NCBI GenBank assembly: GCA_046704255.1
Contig: JBJKSH010000227.1
Span: 1-5,160, forward strand
Reading direction: 5' to 3'
From: FEN-1297 sp046704255
GTDB taxonomy: Bacteria; Bacteroidota; Ignavibacteria; Ignavibacteriales; Ignavibacteriaceae
Length of the DNA: 5,160 bases
Both the position numbers and the translations under genes were made by a program. This document shows, piece by piece, positions 1 through 4,997 of the stretch. A model generated the notes under the pieces. That model was not told the DNA's origin and searched no databases. It saw only the letters and a list, made by a program, of their open reading frames with translations. Each line of letters starts with the position of its first letter. Position 1 is the stretch's first letter.

Positions 1-86
1 ATACCTTCATTCCAAACATCCAGCTTTCTATAACCTCGATTAATATTTCGATTTCTATTCACATATCTTAAATACTTTTCTTCCAC
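1..86 (-). CDS. Four-helix-bundle (S23/IVP family) protein, N-terminal part, cut by window edge
   Basis: An open frame runs leftward off the window from a GTG at 86-84. The visible 28 residues include the stretch NRGYRKLDVW (about residues 15-24), which resembles the N-terminal signature of the four-helix-bundle family related to proteins encoded in 23S rRNA intervening sequences. Their molecular role is unknown; free-standing copies are common in Bacteroidota-type genomes. I chose the GTG because GGGAGG (98-93) sits six bases upstream, an ideal Shine-Dalgarno. An in-frame ATG at 170-168 would add 28 residues rich in Phe, Leu and Asn that look like translated intergenic DNA, so I do not favour it. 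The gene lies 185 bp downstream of fcl on the same strand and could be a separate unit. The family call rests on a short motif recognised by eye, because the rest of the protein is outside the window. Confidence 0.6.
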   Translation of the reverse strand, partial: MEEKYLRYVNRNRNINRGYRKLDVWNEG

Positions 87-92
87 TTTACA

Positions 93-98
93 CCTCCC
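93..98 (-). promoter_or_regulatory. Shine-Dalgarno site deciding a GTG start
   Basis: On the minus strand GGGAGG is followed by the six-base spacer TGTAAA and then GTG at 86-84. This spacing and complementarity are better than at most starts in the window and are the main reason for placing the four-helix-bundle start at the GTG rather than at the upstream ATG. Confidence 0.6.
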
Positions 99-164
99 AT
101 TTAAATTAAATAAAAATTTAAAATCAACTACCGAATGAAAAAGATATTTTAAGAAATAAGCGAC

Positions 165-186
165 GTTCATCCGTTCAATCATTCAC
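165..186. repeat. 22-bp direct repeat, copy 1, downstream of fcl
   Basis: This low-complexity stretch built on TTCATCCGT and ATCATTCA matches the stretch at 1328-1349 at 18 of 22 positions without gaps. The two copies flank fcl in the same orientation. The purine-rich complement reads as irregular GAATGA/GGATGA units. It may be a dispersed simple repeat that accompanies gene cassettes, or chance similarity between biased sequences. Confidence 0.35.
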
Positions 187-271
187 CCATTCCACCGCAC
201 AATCCTCTATCCATTATAATCCTCCCTTTTATTAAAAATCAATTAAGCGAAATAAAAATCTGCCCGAATTT

Positions 272-1237
272 CTAATTTTTAATTGTTTTAAACCATTCGT
301 ACGTTTGCTTTATCCCGTCTTCAAGGGAAGTTTTATGATGCCAGCCTAGTTCATGGATCCTGGAAACATCCATTAGTTTTCTGGGAGTACCGCCGGGCTT
401 TGATGAATCATAAACAATTTTACCTTTAAAGCCGGTAATCCCGGCAATTAACATAGCTAATTCTTCAATTGTTAAATCTTTACCGGTGCCGATATTTATT
501 TGAGATATTCCCTTCTCATACAAGTCATTTCCATTCACATTTTCCATTAAAAACAGAATAGCTTCGGCAAGATCATCCACAAAGAGGAATTCTCTTTTAG
601 GCTTTCCTGTTCCCCATAGATTAACAGCATTGCTTCCCGATAACTTTGCTTCATGGAATTTTTTAAGTAATGCGGGAAGTACATGAGAAGTTTCAAGATT
701 GAAATTATCATTTATACCGAATAAGTTAGTGGGCATAGCCGAAAAAAAATTATCTCCGTATTGACGGTAATAATTTTCGCAAAGTTTAATACCGGCTATT
801 TTTGCAACCGCATAAGGTTCATTTGTAAATTCCAAATAATCGGAAAGCAAATATTCTTCCTTTAAAGGCTGCGGTGCATTTTTAGGATAAATACATGAGC
901 TTCCGAGAAAAATTAATTTTTCAACTCCGGCCCGGTGTGCAGCATGAATAATATTCGATTCAATCATCAGGTTATTGTAAATAAATTCGGCGCGGTAGGT
1001 ATTGTTGGCAAGAATTCCGCCTACCTTTGCCGCTGCTACTATAACCACATCAGGCTTTTCTTCATCAAAAAAAGTTTCAACTTCACTTTGCCTTATAAGG
1101 TCCAGTTCATCAATCGTACGAAGGACTAAATTATTGTATCCGTTCTTTCCAAGCGTTCTAAGTATTGCCGAGCCTACCATTCCCTTGTGCCCGGCAAGAT
1201 AAATTTTACTATCCATATATTTTTTGTTTGAATTCAT
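272..1237 (-). CDS. fcl: GDP-L-fucose synthase (GDP-4-keto-6-deoxy-D-mannose 3,5-epimerase/4-reductase)
   Basis: This cytosolic short-chain dehydrogenase-type enzyme converts GDP-4-keto-6-deoxymannose to GDP-L-fucose with NADPH, the last step of the de novo GDP-fucose route. The Rossmann loop GHKGMVG is at residues 16-22. GSSCIYP (112-118) supplies the catalytic Ser/Cys, and Y142 and K146 form the YxxxK motif. H185 falls where the epimerisation His is expected; as I recall the E. coli numbering, S107, C109, Y136, K140 and H179 all align here with an offset of +6. PTNLFG (169-174) and FLFVDDLA (217-224) are family motifs. The length, 321 aa, is normal. ATG 1237 lacks a Shine-Dalgarno; Met8 (1216-1214), giving MDSKIYLAGHKG, resembles known N termini and is a good alternative start. 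The partner Gmd is not in the window. The gene sits 115 bp downstream of the aminotransferase. Confidence 0.95.
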   Translation of the reverse strand: MNSNKKYMDSKIYLAGHKGMVGSAILRTLGKNGYNNLVLRTIDELDLIRQSEVETFFDEEKPDVVIVAAAKVGGILANNTYRAEFIYNNLMIESNIIHAAHRAGVEKLIFLGSSCIYPKNAPQPLKEEYLLSDYLEFTNEPYAVAKIAGIKLCENYYRQYGDNFFSAMPTNLFGINDNFNLETSHVLPALLKKFHEAKLSGSNAVNLWGTGKPKREFLFVDDLAEAILFLMENVNGNDLYEKGISQINIGTGKDLTIEELAMLIAGITGFKGKIVYDSSKPGGTPRKLMDVSRIHELGWHHKTSLEDGIKQTYEWFKTIKN

Positions 1238-1327
1238 AATACTACTATTAGATTAAAAATAAATTAAAGTAATGGTTGTATGATTGAACGTTTTTTAACT
1301 CTGCATTCAAATCCGGGAAATTACTAC

Positions 1328-1349
1328 ATTCATCCGTCCATTCATTCAT
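1328..1349. repeat. 22-bp direct repeat, copy 2, upstream of fcl
   Basis: This is the partner of the copy at 165-186 (18 of 22 positions identical), lying just downstream of the aminotransferase stop. The 115-bp gap between that gene and fcl otherwise shows AT-rich sequence without a clear terminator or promoter. The inner part of the gap also repeats the word ATGATTGAACG (1281-1291), which on the opposite strand resembles CGTTCAATCAT near the first copy. Confidence 0.35.
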
Positions 1350-1352
1350 TTT

Positions 1353-2549
1353 TTACTGCTTATCAAAAAACTCTCTTATTTTATTCACTACATATTCAAT
1401 TTGTTCTTTGCCAAGTTCCGGGTAAATGGGCAATGCAATGGAAGTATTTGCAGCTTCTTCCGCAAACGGAAAATCACCCAGCTTATATCCCAGGTTTAAG
1501 AAACATTCCTGCAGGTGAAAAGGAACCGGGTAATAAATTTCGGTACCGATATTATTATCGGTTAAGAATTTTCTAAGTTCATCTCTTTTTGCAACGCGAA
1601 TTATGAACTGGTTAAAAATATGATAATTTGTAAGAGTATTTGCCTCTTCGGTTTTCTGGCCTTTTTCAGGCTTATAAACAGCTTTGGGAAGCAAAACGGA
1701 ATTTCTCTGATCGAACGAGATTCTTCCGGTTGTGTCTGCCAATTTTGCTTTGAAGAATAACTTGTAGTACGTTTCCGCATTCTTCCTTCTCTTCTCCGAC
1801 CATTTGCTTAAAGCAGGAAGCTTTATATTAAGCACTGCTGCCTGAATTGCATCTAACCTAAAGTTACCACCGATGATATTGTGGTAATACTTTGGGCTTG
1901 CTCCATGCACTCTTAGGATTTTTAGTTTTTTTGCCAGTTCTTCATTGTTTGTAACAACTAACCCGCCGTCGCCGAAGCATCCTAAATTCTTGCTGGGGAA
2001 AAAAGAAAAACATCCGATATCTCCTATAGTGCCGGTGTTTATGCCGTTCTTATACTGCGTACCTATTGCCTGAGCAGCATCTTCAACAACCTTTAATTTT
2101 TTTTCTTTAGCTATCGTCATTATCTCATCCATAGCACAGCTTTGCCCGTACAAATGAACCGGTATTATTGCCCTGGTTTTCTTTGTAACCTTTCTTCTAA
2201 TTTCAATAGGATCAATATTAAAAGTTACCGGGTCTATATCAACAAAAACCGGCACCGCATTTAGCCTGGATACAACACCGGCCGTGGCAAAAAAGGAATA
2301 TGCCGGGACAATAACTTCATCCCCCGGATGAATATCAATTGCAATTAAAGCAATCAACAAAGCATCGGTTCCCGAAGATACGCCCGCTGCAAATTTGCAG
2401 CCTAAAAATTCACAAAAGGCATTTTCCATTTTTTCAACTTCAGGACCAAGAATAAACTGCTGGGATTCTGCCGTTTTTATTAATGCATAATCAAGTTCTT
2501 TTTTTAGCGCTTTATATTGAGGTCTTAAATCAAGCAAAGGCACTCGCAT
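1353..2549 (-). CDS. DegT/DnrJ/EryC1/StrS family PLP-dependent sugar aminotransferase
   Basis: The enzyme transfers an amino group, usually from glutamate, to a keto sugar nucleotide to make an amino sugar for surface glycans. It is a fold-type I PLP enzyme of the cytosol. SSGTDAL (58-64) forms the phosphate-binding loop. EDAAQAIG (156-163) holds D157, which contacts the PLP ring nitrogen, and Q160. FFPSKNLGCFGDGG (183-196) carries the Schiff-base lysine K187. GGNFRLDAIQAA (227-238) and the C-terminal YYPVPFHLQECF (339-350) are also typical. The length, 398 aa, is slightly above the usual range because of a loop at about 270-308, including KPEKGQKTEEAN. WbpE-like (3-keto-GlcNAcA) or FdtB/QdtB-like (dTDP-3-keto-6-deoxyhexose) roles are both possible; linkage to rmlA/rmlC leans towards a dTDP sugar, but the substrate cannot be decided from sequence. 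ATG 2549 has a strong Shine-Dalgarno. Confidence 0.92.
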   Translation of the reverse strand: MRVPLLDLRPQYKALKKELDYALIKTAESQQFILGPEVEKMENAFCEFLGCKFAAGVSSGTDALLIALIAIDIHPGDEVIVPAYSFFATAGVVSRLNAVPVFVDIDPVTFNIDPIEIRRKVTKKTRAIIPVHLYGQSCAMDEIMTIAKEKKLKVVEDAAQAIGTQYKNGINTGTIGDIGCFSFFPSKNLGCFGDGGLVVTNNEELAKKLKILRVHGASPKYYHNIIGGNFRLDAIQAAVLNIKLPALSKWSEKRRKNAETYYKLFFKAKLADTTGRISFDQRNSVLLPKAVYKPEKGQKTEEANTLTNYHIFNQFIIRVAKRDELRKFLTDNNIGTEIYYPVPFHLQECFLNLGYKLGDFPFAEEAANTSIALPIYPELGKEQIEYVVNKIREFFDKQ

Positions 2550-2555
2550 ATAATT

Positions 2556-2561
2556 CTCCTC
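2556..2561 (-). promoter_or_regulatory. Shine-Dalgarno site of the aminotransferase
   Basis: GAGGAG is followed by the six-base spacer AATTAT and then ATG at 2549-2547. It is the clearest ribosome binding site among the complete genes; fcl, rfbC and the 95-aa gene have none recognisable. This suggests that the aminotransferase is translated independently of the gene before it. Confidence 0.65.
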
Positions 2562-2574
2562 AAATTTTACAGAG

Positions 2575-2606
2575 CAAAATTACAAATAATTAAAAGAGTT
2601 TTAAAA
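2575..2606 (-). promoter_or_regulatory. Possible internal Bacteroidetes-type promoter upstream of the aminotransferase
   Basis: TAATTTTG (2582-2575) fits the -7 consensus TAnnTTTG exactly. The matching -33 box is weak: TTTT (2606-2603) at a 20-base spacing instead of TTTG. A start site a few bases downstream would give a leader of about 20 bases containing the strong Shine-Dalgarno. The 125-bp gap is AT-rich, so a chance match is quite possible. Confidence 0.3.
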
Positions 2607-2674
2607 TTGAAATTAAAGGTAAGATTTAAGGAAGGATTAAAACAGAGCTAAACTCAGTTTTATAGTGAGATAGA

Positions 2675-3226
2675 TCATTTATAAAAAAAATCTTTATTGA
2701 TCAGGTTAAAAAGTAAATTAGATTTGTCTTTTTCGGACACTACCGGTTTGGAAATTCCCCAATTTATATTTAGCGAGGGGTCATTATATAATATTGCTCT
2801 TTCATGCGGCTTGCTGTAATATTCGGTGCATTTATAATGAAAAATTGCTTCTTTGGATAAAACCGAAAAGCCATGTGCAAACCCCGGCGGTATCCATAAT
2901 TGAGTATGGTTATCCCCCGATAGTTCAATTGAAAAATATTTTCCGAATGCAGGCGAACCAAACCTGATATCGACAGCAACATCCAAAACTTTACCTGTTA
3001 TAACCTGGCAAAGTTTACCCTGTGCAAACGGCGGCACCTGGTAGTGAAGCCCTCTTATTGTTCCCTTTTTGGATTTCGAAATATTATCCTGTACAAAAAT
3101 TAAATTTAATCCCTTCTCTTCATATTTTTTCATATTGAAAGATTCAAAGAAATAACCGCGCTCATCCTTAAATACATCGGAATGAATAATCAACAAACCT
3201 TCAATATCTGTTTTTTCTATATCCAT
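2675..3226 (-). CDS. rfbC: dTDP-4-dehydrorhamnose 3,5-epimerase
   Basis: RmlC epimerises C3 and C5 of dTDP-4-keto-6-deoxyglucose on the way to dTDP-L-rhamnose or other L-6-deoxy sugars; it is a cytosolic cupin dimer. FKDERGYFFESF (19-30) is the family start motif. RGLHYQ (58-63) holds the catalytic base H61, and K71 follows in QGKLCQV. WIPPGFAHGF (111-120) is the cupin core, YKCTEYY (131-137) holds Y131 in the place of the catalytic tyrosine, and SEKD (164-167) closes the domain. H61, K71 and Y131 keep the spacing I recall for the Salmonella enzyme. The intact RGLHYQ and YKCT motifs argue against the related FdtA/QdtA ketoisomerases. The length of 183 aa is normal. The ATG has no Shine-Dalgarno and starts only 14 bp from a GC-rich palindrome. 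A run of eight A on the plus strand (2683-2690) encodes the C-terminal Phe pair. Confidence 0.95.
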   Translation of the reverse strand: MDIEKTDIEGLLIIHSDVFKDERGYFFESFNMKKYEEKGLNLIFVQDNISKSKKGTIRGLHYQVPPFAQGKLCQVITGKVLDVAVDIRFGSPAFGKYFSIELSGDNHTQLWIPPGFAHGFSVLSKEAIFHYKCTEYYSKPHERAILYNDPSLNINWGISKPVVSEKDKSNLLFNLINKDFFYK

Positions 3227-3240
3227 GTCTTTGTTTGTGT

Positions 3241-3297
3241 AACCTCACCCCCCGGCCCCTTCTCCTTAGCAAGGAGAGGGGGGACAGGGGTTAGGTT
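3241..3297. repeat. GC-rich imperfect palindrome in the rfbA-rfbC gap
   Basis: Two 27-base arms (3241-3267 and 3271-3297) pair around the loop AGC with six mismatches. The inner part, TCTCCTT-AGC-AAGGAGA, pairs perfectly, as does the outer AACCT/AGGTT. C/G-rich tracts make it stand out sharply from the AT-rich surroundings. I recognise the pattern (CTCACCCCC...CCTCTCCTT...AAGGAGAGGGG) as a type of dispersed intergenic palindrome seen in many Bacteroidota-like genomes. It fills most of the 84-bp gap. In the transcript it would form a stem just before the rfbC start. No T-run follows it, so it is not a standard intrinsic terminator. Confidence 0.75.
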
Positions 3298-3310
3298 TAT
3301 TTTGAATAAC

Positions 3311-4168
3311 TTAAGTTAATAACTTTTCCAAATATTCTCTATAAGAGCATTTAGGAAGTGAACCAACCAGGCTTACAAATTTATCACGTGAAATAAAGTT
3401 CATCCTGAAGGCAATTTCTTCTATGCAGGCAACTTTTAGTCCCTGCCTCTGCTCTATAACTCCAAAAAAATTAGCGGCCTGCAGCAAAGCTTCCGGTGTG
3501 CCGGTATCCAGCCATGCAATTCCTCTTCCTATCATTTCTACTTTTAATTGGCGGCGAATTAAATATTCCCTGTTCACATCGGTTATTTCAAGTTCGCCTC
3601 TTCCCGATGGCCTGAGATTTTTGCTAATCTCAACAACATCATTATTGTAAATATAAATTCCGGGTACGGCATAATCGGATTTCGGTTTCTGCGGTTTCTC
3701 TTCAATAGAAATTGCGCTTCCGGCGGAATCGAATTCAACTATACCGTAGCGCTGCGGATCTTTAACCCGGTAACCGAATATTGTAGCATACCTGTTATTC
3801 TTTATCGCAGAATAAACAAAGCCTAAATTTCCGTAAAAAATATTATCGCCTAATATTAGGCATACATCATCGGTACCAATAAATTCTTCCCCGATAATAA
3901 ATGCCTCGGCAATACCGTTAGGAGCTGCCTGCATTTTATACTTAATAGAAAGCCCGAGATGCGAACCGTCTTCAAATAATTGTTTGTAAAGAGGAATTGT
4001 TTCTTCATTGGAAATTATTAAAATTTCCTTTATTCCTCCCAGCATCAAAACAGAAAGCGGATAATATATTAACGGCTTATCATAAATTAATGCAAGCTGT
4101 TTGCTGTAAACTCTTGTTGTAGGGTAAAGCCGGGAACCCGACCCGCCTGCCAGAATTATTCCTTTCAT
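3311..4168 (-). CDS. rfbA: Glucose-1-phosphate thymidylyltransferase
   Basis: RmlA joins glucose-1-phosphate and dTTP to make dTDP-glucose, the entry step for dTDP-deoxysugars; it is a cytosolic, usually tetrameric nucleotidyltransferase. The signature LAGGSGSRLYPTT (6-18) with R13 and SKQL (22-25) with K23 form the nucleotide loop. IYDKPLIYYPLS (28-39) follows. LGDNIFYG (106-113) carries the metal-binding D108, EEKP (156-159) contacts the sugar, GRGELEITDVN (189-199) is highly typical, and WLDTGTPE (219-226) gives the second metal ligand D221. The length, 285 aa, is close to the usual 290. The word LALIYD lacks the Pro found in most relatives (LLPIYD), a minor variation. The ATG is preceded only by a weak GTGAAA. 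The gene lies 81 bp after the 95-aa gene and probably shares its promoter. RmlB and RmlD are not in the window. Confidence 0.96.
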   Translation of the reverse strand: MKGIILAGGSGSRLYPTTRVYSKQLALIYDKPLIYYPLSVLMLGGIKEILIISNEETIPLYKQLFEDGSHLGLSIKYKMQAAPNGIAEAFIIGEEFIGTDDVCLILGDNIFYGNLGFVYSAIKNNRYATIFGYRVKDPQRYGIVEFDSAGSAISIEEKPQKPKSDYAVPGIYIYNNDVVEISKNLRPSGRGELEITDVNREYLIRRQLKVEMIGRGIAWLDTGTPEALLQAANFFGVIEQRQGLKVACIEEIAFRMNFISRDKFVSLVGSLPKCSYREYLEKLLT

Positions 4169-4249
4169 TATAATTTCACGTTGATTATTATTTACAACCA
4201 GATTATTGTTTTACTTAAAATAAATTTACATTAAGCGGATACTAAATAT

Positions 4250-4537
4250 TTAATGTGCAAATTTCTTCAGGAGTTCCGTAACTAAAAATGCGACTACTAC
4301 GGCAATACCCACGTAATAAAATATTAATCTTACGGCTCTAAAAGTTATTGTAAAAGTTGATAAGTATCCGCGCCATCCGCACTGCCTGCATCTATACATT
4401 CTATAGAAGGTTAAGTTTTTAGTTAGACTTTCTTTCCAGTTTCTTGCCCGCGACCTGCGAAGTGTATTTATAGATTTACACGACGGGCACTTTCCAAATA
4501 ACGGATTTTTTTTAAAAGCGTTTCCTTTATATTTCAT
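4250..4537 (-). CDS. Small zinc-ribbon protein with one C-terminal membrane helix, function unknown
   Basis: I do not recognise a named family. The 95-aa product has two CxxC knuckles, CPSC (17-20) and CRQCGWRG (50-57), separated by about 30 mostly basic residues (RRSRARNWK at 27-35). This fits a four-cysteine zinc ribbon. A hydrophobic stretch at about 68-89 (LIFYYVGIAVVVAFLVTELL core) is a single predicted transmembrane helix followed by KKFAH. The protein is probably anchored in the inner membrane with the basic zinc domain in the cytoplasm (positive-inside rule). It has its own well-matched promoter and a leader of about 23 bases without Shine-Dalgarno. It stands first in front of the nucleotide-sugar genes, but nothing in the sequence ties it to sugar metabolism; co-transcription may be accidental. 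Confidence 0.75.
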   Translation of the reverse strand: MKYKGNAFKKNPLFGKCPSCKSINTLRRSRARNWKESLTKNLTFYRMYRCRQCGWRGYLSTFTITFRAVRLIFYYVGIAVVVAFLVTELLKKFAH

Positions 4538-4566
4538 GTTAAAGATAACCGAAGATTATGATAAAA

Positions 4567-4597
4567 CAAATATAATAATTCGTTGAGGTTACGCAAA
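4567..4597 (-). promoter_or_regulatory. Bacteroidetes-type promoter of the zinc-ribbon gene
   Basis: On the minus strand TTTG (4597-4594) is followed by exactly 19 bases and TATATTTG (4574-4567). This matches the -33 TTTG / -7 TAnnTTTG consensus of the Bacteroidetes primary sigma factor in every fixed position. Transcription would begin near 4560, about 23 bases before the ATG at 4537. As I see no terminator in the 81-bp gap after the small gene, this promoter could also transcribe rfbA and the genes beyond it. Confidence 0.6.
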
Positions 4598-4609
4598 GTT
4601 TCAGTTAAC

Positions 4610-4720
4610 TTGCCCCGCCATATATAGAGGGAAAAAAATTGGCCCAAAACTTTAGAGCTTTAGCCAAAATAAGGCTCTTAGTGTTGCTAAAGCCAATGTT
4701 TTTCTCTCCACTTAACCCCG
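4610..4720. repeat. REPIN-like inverted-repeat element A (degenerate copy)
   Basis: The element has the same order and spacing of words as element B. TTGCCCCG is at 4610, GCTTTAGCC starts 47 bases later at 4657, GCTAAAGCC at 4686, and CCCCG at 4716. The central arms GCTTTAGC and GCTAAAGC pair over eight bases, while the flanking hairpins have decayed. Its right boundary is uncertain because CCCCGTCTAA also begins the larger terminal repeat at 4717. No transposase is encoded nearby. Confidence 0.55.
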
Positions 4721-4997
4721 TCTAAAGAGGCTGTATGAAAAGTGTATCTTAGACAATAAATATTCTGAAATATTATTAACAAATATTTTTGTATAATAAT
4801 ATCGATTGCCCCGGCATTTATGCCGGGGAAAAATAAACAATACCGAACAGAGGCTTTAGCCACATTTAGGGTGTTATGTGGCTAAAGCCTTGAGTATTAG
4901 CGATTTACTTTCCCCGTTAGTTAAAACTGACGGCAATAGAATATTTTGAATAATTATAAATTGTTTTTAAGATTTCACACAGCCTCGATATAACGGG
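4717..4997. mobile_element. Possible MITE bounded by GAGGCTGTRTGAAA inverted termini
   Basis: GAGGCTGTATGAAA at 4727-4740 is mirrored by the complement of 4973-4986, GAGGCTGTGTGAAA (13 of 14 identical). Outside this core both ends carry CCCGT (4717-4721 and complement of 4997-4993), and inside both continue with TCTTA then ACAAT, so the inverted similarity reaches roughly 45 bases per side. The ends recall insertion-sequence termini of the GAGGCTGTCT type, by memory only. The 281-bp interior encodes no protein and contains REPIN-like element B. I could not find a clear target-site duplication, so the mobile nature is an inference. Confidence 0.35.
4805..4937. repeat. REPIN-like inverted-repeat element B with three hairpins
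   Basis: Three stems lie in a row. CCCCGGCA-TTTA-TGCCGGGG (4809-4828) is a perfect 8-bp stem. AGGCTTTAGCCACAT (4851-4865) pairs perfectly over 15 bp with 4876-4890 around a 10-base loop. CCGTTAGT-TAAA-ACTGACGG (4914-4933) is an 8-bp stem with one G-T pair. The outer two hairpins are themselves in inverted orientation: ATTGCC...CGGGGAAA on the left (4805-4831) reappears on the complement of the right (4937-4909). Two inverted REP-type hairpins around a palindromic centre is the layout of REPIN elements, which RAYT-type (IS200/IS605-like) transposases are thought to mobilise. No such gene is in the window. A structured RNA is an alternative. Confidence 0.65.

Noticed and set aside
935..1202. 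Two short plus-strand frames opposite fcl
   Set aside because: They are antisense to a gene with all catalytic motifs, have no ribosome binding site and no recognisable content.
1280..1576. 98-codon plus-strand frame overlapping the gap and the aminotransferase end
   Set aside because: Most of it is antisense to the conserved aminotransferase C terminus, and the product shows no domain.
2770..2982. 70-codon minus-strand frame inside rfbC
   Set aside because: It is the shifted frame of rfbC, whose own frame holds all epimerase motifs.
3241..3297. Intrinsic terminator after rfbA
   Set aside because: The stem is GC-rich but no U-tract follows in the direction of transcription, and the sequence fits a dispersed palindromic repeat.
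3423..3650. 75-codon plus-strand frame opposite rfbA
   Set aside because: It is antisense to the conserved RmlA C-terminal half; no independent support.
4784..4797. TATTTTTG and TATAAT boxes facing right between elements A and B
   Set aside because: No matching -33 or -35 box at the right distance, and the region is very AT-rich with no gene downstream.
4610..4990. Retron, CRISPR array or other defence-type non-coding locus
   Set aside because: There are no regularly spaced direct repeats with unique spacers and no reverse transcriptase or Cas-like gene in the window; a pair of REPIN-like elements explains the structure better.
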